Shown: positions 45,989 to 54,265 of the stretch, piece by piece
How positions within the stretch are numbered: position 1 is the stretch's first letter
Layout: each line of letters begins with the position of its first letter
Assembly (NCBI GenBank): GCA_019058315.1
Contig: JAHPZH010000001.1
Span: 1,005,432 to 1,069,431, forward strand
DNA: 64,000 nucleotides
Reading direction: 5' to 3'
Origin: Candidatus Helarchaeota archaeon
GTDB lineage: Archaea > Asgardarchaeota > Lokiarchaeia > Helarchaeales > RDOG01
Notes under the pieces: generated by a model
Told to the model about the DNA's origin: nothing
The model's database searches: none
The model's input: only the letters and a program-made list of their open reading frames with translations
Program-made: the position numbers and the translations under genes

Positions 45989-47746
45989 TTGGAAGCCAAA
46001 TTTGAAAAGATAAAGAAAAAATGGCTTGAAATCTGGCCTAAAGCTCTCCTCACTTGGTCAAGATATATTATTTTAAGAGAGCCTATATTTCTTTTTAATT
46101 TGAAAGAAGTAAAAAGAGTAGGCATGGGTGATAATATTGCAGCAGTATCAATGGCAGACTTGGGTATACATGTAAATCTCCCAAAAATCGTTAATCTTGG
46201 TTTGGAAGATTGTGGCCATATAATACTTGCCCATGAAATTGGACATCATGTTCTTTGTCCTAATAGTCTAGTGAATATGGCAAGGCTAGTAAATATAATG
46301 CAACCAGTTTTTGGGAATATTGAACAAACTAGGATGATGGAAAATCTATATGGAGATTTGTTAATTAATGATAGATTATATCTCTCGCGAAAGCTTCCGA
46401 TTCCTAATGTTTATAAGCTAATGATGAAAAATGATGCTACATTACATGCCGATTTACTTTGGAAATTTTATATGAGAGTATATGAAACAATGTGGTATTT
46501 ACCACGTGGAAGTTTGGCAGGGAAAAACATAACAAAAAATATGGATATGGATGCTGGTATAGCTACGAGGATAATACGAATTTTTGCAAATCGTTGGATG
46601 AGGGCAGCGAAAAAAATCGCATATGTATTTCAACCATATTTTCCGCCCCTTGAAAAAATGAAACAAGCTTTAATGCCTAATTTAGATACAGAAGTTCCAG
46701 GTGAAGGTGCGGAAGGAAAAATTTATGGTTTGACGCAGATAGATCAAGATGAACTTGATGCTGCAGCAGATGAGGGTCCCTTTCCAATAGATTTACCCTC
46801 TCTAGATGAAATAAAAGAAGCAGAAATTGCTGAAGCAAAGAATAAAGCAGGTAAACCAGGAGGAGGACAACATCGTACCCCTGCTCAATATGGTCAAATT
46901 CTCAAGAATATTGGATTAAAGCTTAAACCTAATGAGGAAATTATAAAATATTATAAAGAATTAGCTAGTCCAAATCTAATACCACTTCCTAAAGTTAAGC
47001 GACCCGGAGGTGGTGATGCTTATCCAGAGGCAACTGATATTTGGTATATTGGAGAAGAACATGAAAAACTCGATTGGCCTGCGACTATTTTTGAGTCTCC
47101 AATAATATTTCCAAATTTAACAACCAGAAAGAGAATGTGGGCAGAAGATAAAGGATCAAAACTAACTAAGATGCCTGTAGATCTTGATATTTACATCGAT
47201 AGTTCCGGAAGCATGCCAAATCCTAGAACTGCAGTATCTTATCTTACCCTAGCTGGTGTAATTCTTGCTTTAAGTGCATTAAGAGCGGGAGCGAAAGCTC
47301 AAGTCACTGTATGGAGCGGTTATGGGCAATTTGCAAGCACCCAAGGTAAAGGTGGTTTTATCAATGATGAAAAGATTCTTTTAACAATGCTGTGTAAATA
47401 TTTTGGTGATGGTACAGGGTTTCCATTAAATGTTCTTCGTAACACATATAATGAACGAAAACCTGAGGATCCACCTGCCCATATTATTGTTATTTCAGAT
47501 GATGGTGTTGATACAATGCTTTTAAACGATGAAAAGGGAAAATCAGGTAAAAAGATCTCACAAGAATCGCTTGATTCTGCTCGTGGTGGAGGTACTCTAC
47601 TTCTTAATCTTCCATCACAAGTAAACAGTTATTCAAGAATTTTAGATTTAAAAAAACTTGGTTATGAAATATATAGGGTAACAAATTGGAACCAACTTGT
47701 AGATTTTGCCCGAGATTTTTCTGTAAAAACATATGGAGATTTATAA
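45989..47746 (+). CDS. DUF2201-type putative zinc metallopeptidase / von Willebrand A domain protein
   Basis: The protein has 585 residues. The N-terminal domain contains AHEIGHH (His82, Glu83, His86), the HEXXH zinc-protease motif, followed by an ENLYGDLLIND helix (119-128) whose Asp could be the third ligand. The C-terminal vWA domain (about 397-580) has the MIDAS motif DSSGS (404-408), a GDGTG loop with Thr476, and ISDDG (about 503-506), so metal coordination looks intact. A DUF2201_N-like peptidase domain followed by a vWA-like domain next to a MoxR ATPase is a known pairing. Start TTG at 45989, preceded by gaaggttatc resembling the Shine-Dalgarno consensus; the next in-frame Met is 46 codons in, near the domain core. 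The role is probably assembly or proteolysis of a target complex driven by the ATPase. Confidence 0.82.
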   Translation: MEAKFEKIKKKWLEIWPKALLTWSRYIILREPIFLFNLKEVKRVGMGDNIAAVSMADLGIHVNLPKIVNLGLEDCGHIILAHEIGHHVLCPNSLVNMARLVNIMQPVFGNIEQTRMMENLYGDLLINDRLYLSRKLPIPNVYKLMMKNDATLHADLLWKFYMRVYETMWYLPRGSLAGKNITKNMDMDAGIATRIIRIFANRWMRAAKKIAYVFQPYFPPLEKMKQALMPNLDTEVPGEGAEGKIYGLTQIDQDELDAAADEGPFPIDLPSLDEIKEAEIAEAKNKAGKPGGGQHRTPAQYGQILKNIGLKLKPNEEIIKYYKELASPNLIPLPKVKRPGGGDAYPEATDIWYIGEEHEKLDWPATIFESPIIFPNLTTRKRMWAEDKGSKLTKMPVDLDIYIDSSGSMPNPRTAVSYLTLAGVILALSALRAGAKAQVTVWSGYGQFASTQGKGGFINDEKILLTMLCKYFGDGTGFPLNVLRNTYNERKPEDPPAHIIVISDDGVDTMLLNDEKGKSGKKISQESLDSARGGGTLLLNLPSQVNSYSRILDLKKLGYEIYRVTNWNQLVDFARDFSVKTYGDL

Positions 47747-47747
47747 G

Positions 47748-48326
47748 ATGGAGAAAATTGAGTTAAAATTCCTGAAAGATGCAGTTTCACAGCTCCCTGA
47801 AGCATTTTCGCCCGAATCCTCTCCTGCTTTAGCTCATGATAATCTTATAGCAGTAAGTTATGATTTTTTAAATTATGAATTAGAAGTTCCAGCGAAACTT
47901 AAAAATTTTAAAAAAGTTTTTTCCCGTATCCCAAAAAATCAACGCGCAATTTATCTAATAGAAATAGGAATTCTTTCAAATAATGATGTTTTACCAATTT
48001 TTAAAGCTGCTATAAAAAAGAAATCAGTGGGTGACTTTTATATTATATCCTCAATAGCTGAGATAGCAAAAAGTTTAGCCGATATTGTTCCACCCGAAAA
48101 CTTCATTAGTGATCCTGAAAGGGCAGAAGAAATTGTGAGAAAACTTACTAAAACATTTGGAATTAAGATTGCAGGTGAAACTGAGTCAGAAAGTGAATCA
48201 AGACTTCTTCAAGTGGATTCTTTAGAGTTAAAAAATGTTAAAGATCAAATCGAGGCAAAAATTCGAAAAGCCCTTGAGGAAGCTCGAAGAAAAGCAAAAG
48301 CTGCTGCCAAAGTAACGAGAGAGTGA
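47748..48326 (+). CDS. Helical protein, last gene of the MoxR-vWA operon
   Basis: The protein has 192 residues and is mostly helical. Residues about 30-135 contain LAHDNLIAVSYDFLNYELEV and helices around FKAAIKKKSVGDFYIISSIAEI; about 160-192 form a charged Ala/Lys/Glu helix ending KAAAKVTRE. I chose ATG 47748 over the in-frame ATG at 47733 because GGAGAT lies 7 nt before it and it begins just after the previous stop. No family is recognised. Its tight spacing shows it belongs to the MoxR-vWA unit. Confidence 0.65.
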   Translation: MEKIELKFLKDAVSQLPEAFSPESSPALAHDNLIAVSYDFLNYELEVPAKLKNFKKVFSRIPKNQRAIYLIEIGILSNNDVLPIFKAAIKKKSVGDFYIISSIAEIAKSLADIVPPENFISDPERAEEIVRKLTKTFGIKIAGETESESESRLLQVDSLELKNVKDQIEAKIRKALEEARRKAKAAAKVTRE

Positions 48327-48359
48327 AAATAATGCGCTCTAATTCGTTGAGAGGGTTAA

Positions 48360-48908
48360 ATGGTTAAAATAGACAGAATTTCGAATGAACACGAAAAACA
48401 CACGATTCGAGAATTAAAAAAGAAATATAATTTATCAGATAAAGATTATAATATTGATGAAAGAGGACATGTAATTAAAATTAGTTTATCTAATAAAAAT
48501 TTAGAGAAGATACCTGATTTTATTAATGAATTAAAGCAATTAAAAATATTAAATCTTAGTCATAATAAAATTTCAAAGATAGAAGGTTTGAATAATCTAT
48601 CGAAACTTAAAAAATTGAATTTGCATGCAAATATCATCACACATATAAGTGGTTTGGAGAATTTAATTCAATTAAAAGACATAAATCTTCTCCGAAATCA
48701 GATTAATAAGATAGAAGGGTTAGATAATCTTACTCGATTACAACGATTGAATCTTTACAATAATCAGATCAAGAAATTAGAAGGGTTAGGTAATCTTACG
48801 CAATTATCAGAACTACAACTTAGTAATAATCCCTTATTAGATGAAGATAAAAAAATATATGAAAAGGGCTTAAAAACAATAATTGAATATTGTAAAAAAA
48901 ATGAATAA
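48360..48908 (+). CDS. SDS22-like leucine-rich-repeat protein
   Basis: The protein has 182 residues. After a charged N-terminus of about 35 residues it has five or six leucine-rich repeats of about 22 residues, with the pattern LKxLxLxxNxIxKIEGLxNL (LKILNLSHNKISKIEGL, LKKLNLHANIITHISGL, LKDINLLRNQINKIEGL, LQRLNLYNNQIKKLEGL), closed by a capping segment with IIEYCKKNE. This is the SDS22-type cytosolic LRR, a protein-interaction module. It follows the MoxR operon by 33 nt with its own GAGAGGG ribosome site and may be cotranscribed. Confidence 0.85.
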   Translation: MVKIDRISNEHEKHTIRELKKKYNLSDKDYNIDERGHVIKISLSNKNLEKIPDFINELKQLKILNLSHNKISKIEGLNNLSKLKKLNLHANIITHISGLENLIQLKDINLLRNQINKIEGLDNLTRLQRLNLYNNQIKKLEGLGNLTQLSELQLSNNPLLDEDKKIYEKGLKTIIEYCKKNE

Positions 48909-48956
48909 TAAAAAATAAAAATCAAAAAAAGGACAAGATAAGGAAGTCAGATTTGA

Positions 48957-49124
48957 ATGGCTAAAAAAGTAAAAATAATAGAGAAACTCGATTATCCTGC
49001 GGACTTAGAAGAAGCTATGAACGCTTTCTTAAAAGGAGTTGGAAACGTTATTGACATACAATACACTGTTTTCATCACTCCAGACAAAAAAGCATACTAC
49101 CAAGCATATATTTTGTATGAGTGA
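48957..49124 (+). CDS. Small 55-aa protein resembling the Cse60 family
   Basis: A short ORF starts ATGGCTAAAAAAG and ends TGA at 49122-49124. The protein has a KVKIIEK start, a helix with LEEAMNAFLKG, then NVIDIQYTVFITPDK and a closing QAYILYE. This layout (short strand, helix ending in FL, VIDIQY strand, terminal aromatic-rich strand) matches the small Cse60-like proteins first described as Bacillus sporulation-associated; function in archaea is unknown. The long amphipathic design and family resemblance argue it is real. It lies between the LRR gene and the VOC gene on the same strand. Confidence 0.6.
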   Translation: MAKKVKIIEKLDYPADLEEAMNAFLKGVGNVIDIQYTVFITPDKKAYYQAYILYE

Positions 49125-49209
49125 TAATGAAAGAACTATCCCTAAGGAACAAACCTTAAATCTCTTCTAACCTTTCTTTATTTCTTAAATAAATTTAAAT
49201 GTGAAAAAT

Positions 49210-49671
49210 ATGGAAGAATCTAAACTTTTTAAGCAAATCAACCAAATTGGAATTGTCACAACGAATTTAGAAAAAGCTATAGAGAAATACGAAAAAGTAC
49301 TTGGAATAGGTCCTTGGAATATTTTAGATCGTAAAAATCAGACTGCTATATATAATGATAAAGAAATAACATTCTCTACAAAAACAGCCTTAGCTTGGTT
49401 TGGTTCTATACAAATGGAAATAAATCATGTTTATGAAGGTGAGACGGCTCATTTGGATTGGATAAGAAGACGTGGTGAAGGGTTCCACCATTTTGGAGTA
49501 TTTGTTGATGACCTAGATGAAGCTTTAAAAAAACTTGAACCTTTAGGAATTAAATGCTTCTTCCGGGTCACAACGGCAGGAGTGACCGCTGCGTATTTAG
49601 ATACAGAAAAGATATTCGGATACGTTTATGAATTTATATCATTACCAAAGAGAAAAAAAAGAAAGAAATAG
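49210..49671 (+). CDS. VOC-superfamily (glyoxalase-fold) protein, methylmalonyl-CoA epimerase-like
   Basis: The protein has 153 residues. It shows the VOC pattern: QINQIGIVTTNLEKAIEKY (first strand and helix), LGIGPWNI, IQMEINHVYEG, GFHHFGVFVDDLDEALKKL (second module with metal-site His), and YVYEFISL with Glu near the end. Candidate metal ligands are in the second-module His-His and the final Glu. Such proteins include methylmalonyl-CoA epimerase and many lyases or isomerases, so the substrate is not fixed. I chose ATG 49210 because GTGA lies just before it; a GTG at 49201 would add three residues. The acyl-CoA ligase gene starts 9 nt after its stop, which supports an acyl-CoA or organic-acid substrate. 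Confidence 0.75.
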   Translation: MEESKLFKQINQIGIVTTNLEKAIEKYEKVLGIGPWNILDRKNQTAIYNDKEITFSTKTALAWFGSIQMEINHVYEGETAHLDWIRRRGEGFHHFGVFVDDLDEALKKLEPLGIKCFFRVTTAGVTAAYLDTEKIFGYVYEFISLPKRKKRKK

Positions 49672-49680
49672 TGAATTTTA

Positions 49681-51042
49681 ATGGATCTCGATGAAATTAA
49701 AGAGCATAAACATGGTCCTAAATGGAACTCTGAAGCTTCTGATATGCTTGATGAGGGAATGATTGATGAGATTGCTGAATTTACTGAAGATTTAGATGAA
49801 TTTACAAGAAATATGGAATCTCGAAGTATATATTTAAAAGATAATATTCCTAAATTGTTAGATTATGCTAAACGGCATATACAATATATTAAAGAATTAA
49901 ATATACCAGAATCAAATAAATTGATTGATTTCCCAACAACAGATCGCTCTATTCTTGCCTCTTATCCTTGGAAACTTGTTCCGGATGATCTGGATTATTC
50001 AGGATTAATAGTGTATAATACAGCTGGCACGACAGGAGAACCTGTAAGTGTACCTCAACATCCTATTAGTGTAGCAGCTTATTGTAATTTACTATTACGA
50101 GCTCTTTCCTTTTGGGGAATTGAACATGAATTTTTACCAGAAAAAGTAGGAATTGCACTAGTAGGATTTCAAAAATATACTATTACATTTCCCTGTATAT
50201 TAAAATCTTTAAATAATACTATTTTTTTAAAAATTAACCTGAACGAGGAAGATTGGCGGGATGCTTATGATGGTTATCGCTTTCTTTCTGATGTGAAACC
50301 GGAAATTTTAACCGGAGATCCCCTGTCCTTTTCAAAGTTAGCACATCTTGGTGATCAAATTAAATATCCGCCAATTCGACCTAAAGCATTGATTACAACT
50401 GCAGTTGCTCTTTCTGATGGAGTTAGAAAAAGACTTGAAGAAGCTTTTCAAGCCCCAGTTATTGATTGGTATTCTTTGACAGAAACAGGTCCAATTGGCT
50501 ATAAATGCAAATTAGGCCATGGATATCACGTTTTATCTCACGATATCGAAATTGAAATTCTTGATAAAACAGGAAATCCTTGTAAACCAGAAGAAGTTGG
50601 TGAAATCACAGTATCTGGTGGTAGAAATCCTTATTTTCCTTTAATTAGATATAGAACTGGTGATTATGGGAAACTAAATTTTGAAATTTGCCCTTGTGGT
50701 GATCCCATGCCTAGAATTTTCAACTTAGAAGGACGTGAACCAGTTCAATTCTTCACAATAGATAAAAAAATTATTAATAATGCAGATATTTCAGCAGTCC
50801 TAAAACCTTTTCCTATCATTCAATTCACATTTCATCAAGATTCTAAAGGTGCTTGCGAACTTAAAGTAAAATTTGCGAGTGGTGTTCAACAACCTTCAAA
50901 AGAAGAATTGAGAGAGGTAATTTGTGAAGTAATGGGAAAAAATATTTCATTAAATGTTATAATTGACCCTAATTTAGGGGAGAGAAGATCTAGTGGTAAA
51001 GTTATACCTTTCTCAGCTGATATTCCGCTCTTTTATGAATGA
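49681..51042 (+). CDS. PaaK-like acyl-CoA ligase (adenylate-forming)
   Basis: The protein has 453 residues, normal for the phenylacetate-CoA ligase family. AGTTGEP (115-121) is the ATP-binding loop, YSLTETGP (264-271) the adenine/acyl motif, and YRTGD (324-328) the ribose-binding Asp. Cys276 with His280 and the CPC at 337-339 match zinc-binding residues seen in PaaK-like enzymes. The reaction would activate a carboxylic acid with ATP and transfer it to CoA; the acid is not identifiable. GTGA precedes the ATG. It is translationally close to the VOC gene. Confidence 0.85.
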   Translation: MDLDEIKEHKHGPKWNSEASDMLDEGMIDEIAEFTEDLDEFTRNMESRSIYLKDNIPKLLDYAKRHIQYIKELNIPESNKLIDFPTTDRSILASYPWKLVPDDLDYSGLIVYNTAGTTGEPVSVPQHPISVAAYCNLLLRALSFWGIEHEFLPEKVGIALVGFQKYTITFPCILKSLNNTIFLKINLNEEDWRDAYDGYRFLSDVKPEILTGDPLSFSKLAHLGDQIKYPPIRPKALITTAVALSDGVRKRLEEAFQAPVIDWYSLTETGPIGYKCKLGHGYHVLSHDIEIEILDKTGNPCKPEEVGEITVSGGRNPYFPLIRYRTGDYGKLNFEICPCGDPMPRIFNLEGREPVQFFTIDKKIINNADISAVLKPFPIIQFTFHQDSKGACELKVKFASGVQQPSKEELREVICEVMGKNISLNVIIDPNLGERRSSGKVIPFSADIPLFYE

Positions 51043-51101
51043 AATAAAAAAAGTTCTTTATAATTTAATCGTTAAAGATTAATAATTTTAAAGGTGATTT
51101 T

Positions 51102-51680
51102 ATGGAAAAAGATAAAATTAGTAAGGAAGAAACTCATCTAATTGCACCATGTGGAATCTATTGTGGTGCATGCGATTCATTCTTGGGAAAAAGTAAAAAA
51201 TTAGCTTCTGAACTATATAAAATCCTCGAAGGTTTTAATTTAACAGATGTAGGTCCTGTATTTTTAGGAGCTACTCAAAAACAAATAAAAACCTTCTTAA
51301 AATTGTTAAAGAAAATAGGTAAAAATCCAAAATGCCTAGGTTGTTTAGGAGGAGGAGGAAATCCTATGTGTCCAATGAAATTGTGCACAAAGAAAAAAGG
51401 TATTTTAACTTGTGCTGAATGTGATGAAATGCCATGTCCTCCAAATGATGCCGACTTAGAAAATCCTTTGATGAGTAAAGCAGGTATGTTGCATTTAATC
51501 AGTAGGCGTTATAATAAGTGGAATATTGAAAATTTAAAAAAGATTAAGAAGGATGGATATCGAAAGTTAATTGATGAAATGCAAGAAAAAGTTAGAGATG
51601 GATTTCTGACAAGCGATGTAATATCAAAAGAAAAAATTTTTACTGAAGTCATGGAGAAAATGGAAAAAAAGAAAAAATAA
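51102..51680 (+). CDS. DUF3795 cysteine-rich protein
   Basis: The protein has 192 residues. The N-terminal APCGIYCGACDSFLGK (Cys17, Cys21, Cys24) and a second cluster CLGCLGGGG...C...C...CAECDEMPC (Cys78, 81, 90, 95, 104, 107, 112) are the DUF3795 signature. The family is widespread in archaea and clostridia, probably metal-binding, with unknown function. AAGGTGAT just before the ATG is a strong ribosome site. It sits between the ligase and the radical SAM genes on the same strand. Confidence 0.85.
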   Translation: MEKDKISKEETHLIAPCGIYCGACDSFLGKSKKLASELYKILEGFNLTDVGPVFLGATQKQIKTFLKLLKKIGKNPKCLGCLGGGGNPMCPMKLCTKKKGILTCAECDEMPCPPNDADLENPLMSKAGMLHLISRRYNKWNIENLKKIKKDGYRKLIDEMQEKVRDGFLTSDVISKEKIFTEVMEKMEKKKK

Positions 51681-51730
51681 ATAATAATAAATATAATTAC
51701 AGATATATTTCGACTAAAAATGGTGAATAA

Positions 51731-52486
51731 TTGACAATCACAGCATATCATGATTCTCCTTATGAGGGACGCCCTCATCGATATTATTTTGCTATAACAA
51801 ATGATTGTAATAGAGCATGTCCTTGGTGTAGCACATATTCATCCCCTGGAAAAAAAACATATTTATTAAAAGAAAAATTTATTCATTTACTTCCTAAAGA
51901 AGGATCATTCGAAATTCAATTCGAAGGGGGCGAACCGACTCTTCATCCTGATTTATTTTGGATGATCAAGCAATCTCGTGAAACAAGAAGATGTAACAGA
52001 GTTGTTCTTTGTACAAATGGTGTAGTATTTCCTTTTTTGTATCGAAATAATCGAATAGATAATAAGAAATCAAAGTCATCACTTAAAAACTATTTTTTAA
52101 AAATGGGACATCCTTTAACCATTAAATTAAGTTTAAATCATCATCTCTATGAGCATGATAAATTGATTTTTGAAAAAGCTAAATTGGTTGTGGATGTTTT
52201 CGAAGATCTAAGAGCCATTGGGGATTTTAAAATTATTTTAAATGTTAGACGTCGAAATAATCGAAAATATAATTATGATAAGTTAATTTTAGAACATTTA
52301 TCTCATTATGCACTTGAACCATATACAAATATATTTTTTCTTCAAGCATATGGGAAAAATAAAAATAATAAACTCGCAGAAAAGCCGTTTCTTGTAGGAT
52401 ATAATTTCACCTTATTCAATCCAGATGGAAAATCCTTTGGCAATGATTTAATTTCAAGATCTGAGGCAATGAAAGAACTTCCTTGA
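51731..52486 (+). CDS. Radical SAM enzyme 1
   Basis: The protein has 251 residues. The cluster motif CNRACPWC (Cys26, Cys30, Cys33) binds the 4Fe-4S cluster and FEGGEPTLHPD (64-74) is the SAM-binding GGEP segment. No C-terminal SPASM or other extra Cys cluster is present, so it is a minimal enzyme. The start is TTG: GGTGA lies 4 nt upstream and the next in-frame Met is past the cluster. It is 10 nt from the second radical SAM gene, implying they act together; substrate unknown. Confidence 0.85.
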   Translation: MTITAYHDSPYEGRPHRYYFAITNDCNRACPWCSTYSSPGKKTYLLKEKFIHLLPKEGSFEIQFEGGEPTLHPDLFWMIKQSRETRRCNRVVLCTNGVVFPFLYRNNRIDNKKSKSSLKNYFLKMGHPLTIKLSLNHHLYEHDKLIFEKAKLVVDVFEDLRAIGDFKIILNVRRRNNRKYNYDKLILEHLSHYALEPYTNIFFLQAYGKNKNNKLAEKPFLVGYNFTLFNPDGKSFGNDLISRSEAMKELP

Positions 52487-52496
52487 GAGATTATAA

Positions 52497-53591
52497 ATGA
52501 TTACAAGTCAAAAATTTAATAGTATAAATCCAGAATATCGGCAATATAAACAGACAATTTTTGACTTAAGAACAAATAGTACAACTAAATCATTAATAAA
52601 TTGGAATGTTAATGGTAAAACTTACAAAGTTTATTCAAATGTTAATCTCTCAATATATTCGGGACAAGAATGTAATGGAAATTGTTCTTTTTGTGTAGAA
52701 CAGCTACGACCTTTAAGTCGTGGAAGAACTTTGAAATCTCAGAAAATCCAAATTTCGGATGATAAAAAATACTTTAAATTATTGGAGGCAACATTAAGAG
52801 AAACAAAGCAATTAAAGCCGAGTATTTCAATCACAGGTGGCGAACCAAGCAAAGATCATCGATTAAATAAGATTCTTAAATATATAACAAAATATAATAT
52901 GCGTAAACGTACAATGACAACAAATGGTTCGGGTCTATTAAATGTGGATCCCGGGACTAACCTAAAAGTAATAGACCTTTTAGCTCTTGCAAAATTATCT
53001 CATTTAAATTTAAGTCGAGCTCATTATGATGATGAAATTAATCACAAGATTATGGATTTGGATGAATTTTTCAGTAATAAAAAATTGAAGGCGATTATTG
53101 TTAGAGCTAAAATGGGAGGTATTAGACCTCGTTTATCTTGCGTTCTTTTAAAAGGAAACGTTGATAACACCCGAGAAATAATTAAATATTTAGATTGGGC
53201 AGCCTCAATGGGTGTTGATAATGTCGTATTTCGACAATTAATGCAATTTGATCATAAAACTCATCTTAAAAACCGAATTACCCGATTTTGTCAAGATTTT
53301 TTTGTTCCACTTGCACCATTACTACAAGAAATTTATCAAGATGAATTTTATCATAAACCAAATTTTTCATTTATCAAACAGGTAATGGGTTATTATTATT
53401 ATGTAGAAGTTTTTCGTTATAAAAAATCTGGGCAGAAAGGAATTGATGTTGTTTTTGAAGAAGCTGATCTTTCATTCATTGAATTAAGAAAACAAAACAA
53501 TATTGAGAATCGAATTATTTATGAACTTATTTTCCATCCAAATGGTCATTTATGTTCAACTTGGCAACCATGGGACGGAATAATACTTTAG
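52497..53591 (+). CDS. Radical SAM enzyme 2
   Basis: The protein has 364 residues. The cluster motif is CNGNCSFC (Cys59, Cys63, Cys66) and SITGGEPSKDH (111-121) is the GGEP motif. An N-terminal extension of about 50 residues precedes the barrel. The C-terminus ends FHPNGHLCSTWQPWDGIIL with a lone Cys, resembling the last strand of MoaA-like enzymes. It differs clearly from its neighbour, so the pair is not a recent duplication. Two adjacent unlike radical SAM enzymes suggest a two-step modification or a heteromeric complex. Confidence 0.85.
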   Translation: MITSQKFNSINPEYRQYKQTIFDLRTNSTTKSLINWNVNGKTYKVYSNVNLSIYSGQECNGNCSFCVEQLRPLSRGRTLKSQKIQISDDKKYFKLLEATLRETKQLKPSISITGGEPSKDHRLNKILKYITKYNMRKRTMTTNGSGLLNVDPGTNLKVIDLLALAKLSHLNLSRAHYDDEINHKIMDLDEFFSNKKLKAIIVRAKMGGIRPRLSCVLLKGNVDNTREIIKYLDWAASMGVDNVVFRQLMQFDHKTHLKNRITRFCQDFFVPLAPLLQEIYQDEFYHKPNFSFIKQVMGYYYYVEVFRYKKSGQKGIDVVFEEADLSFIELRKQNNIENRIIYELIFHPNGHLCSTWQPWDGIIL

Positions 53592-53599
53592 GTCATTAA

Positions 53600-53917
53600 T
53601 TAATATTTTTCTCCCTGTTTCCAATACATTACTTTTTCAAATGACTTTCGTTGTGCTAAAATTTCTTCTTGGCTTTTTCCTCGCTTCTCTAATTCCTCTA
53701 CCCAATCAATTATTAAAAGTTCAAACGCATCTTGTAGTGTAGTAATTTCGTTTTTATATTGTTTTATTTCCTCATCTTTTTTACTTAAATCTTGATTAAG
53801 ATCATCGATTTTTTTTTGTAATTTTTTTGTTTTACTAATTTCATCATATAATTTTTTAGTTAGGCTTTTCCGGATCTTCTCCAATTCTTGCTCTAGAACC
53901 TTAAATTTTTCTTCCAA
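53600..53917 (-). CDS. Small coiled-coil protein
   Basis: The protein has 105 residues. Residues 1-75 are a continuous heptad helix (LEQELEKIRKSLTKKLYDEI and on) and about 75-105 a shorter segment with WVEELEKRGKSQEEIL. TTG start at 53917 with GAGAG upstream. It is convergent with the radical SAM genes, 8 nt apart. No function can be assigned. Confidence 0.6.
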   Translation of the reverse strand: MEEKFKVLEQELEKIRKSLTKKLYDEISKTKKLQKKIDDLNQDLSKKDEEIKQYKNEITTLQDAFELLIIDWVEELEKRGKSQEEILAQRKSFEKVMYWKQGEKY

Positions 53918-54265
53918 TATGATTAAACTCTCAATAATTTTTCAAATAGAAGATTTGAATTATAGATAGTATTAATTTTATATTAAATTACCTATATTTC
54001 CAAATTCTAATTTTAATGAAATAAAAGTCGAAATCATGGTCACAAATGGTGTTAATAATTTACCAACTGGTCTAATAACTTTTGGAAGATCAGATGATTA
54101 AGTTCAATATAATCTCTATATTTTTTTTATAACAAATTTCTAATTTGGAATAATCGGACAGTATAAGCTGGGAATTATTGGACTATATTATTTTTTATAA
54201 CATTAAAAAGTTCTATATCATTTAAAGTATTATTGCATCGATTTCGAATTTCAAAGGTGAATTTT
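53918..54265. other. Intergenic region with 24-nt direct repeat upstream of the surface protein
   Basis: About 350 nt of AT-rich DNA divides the minus-strand coiled-coil gene and the plus-strand surface protein. It contains GGAATAATCGGACAGTATA (54147-54165) and GGAATTATTGGACTATATT (54171-54189), a direct repeat spaced 24 nt, and a TTTTTATAA box (54193-54201). These could be a regulator site pair next to a TATA box. A long T-run lies near 54121. Confidence 0.4.
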
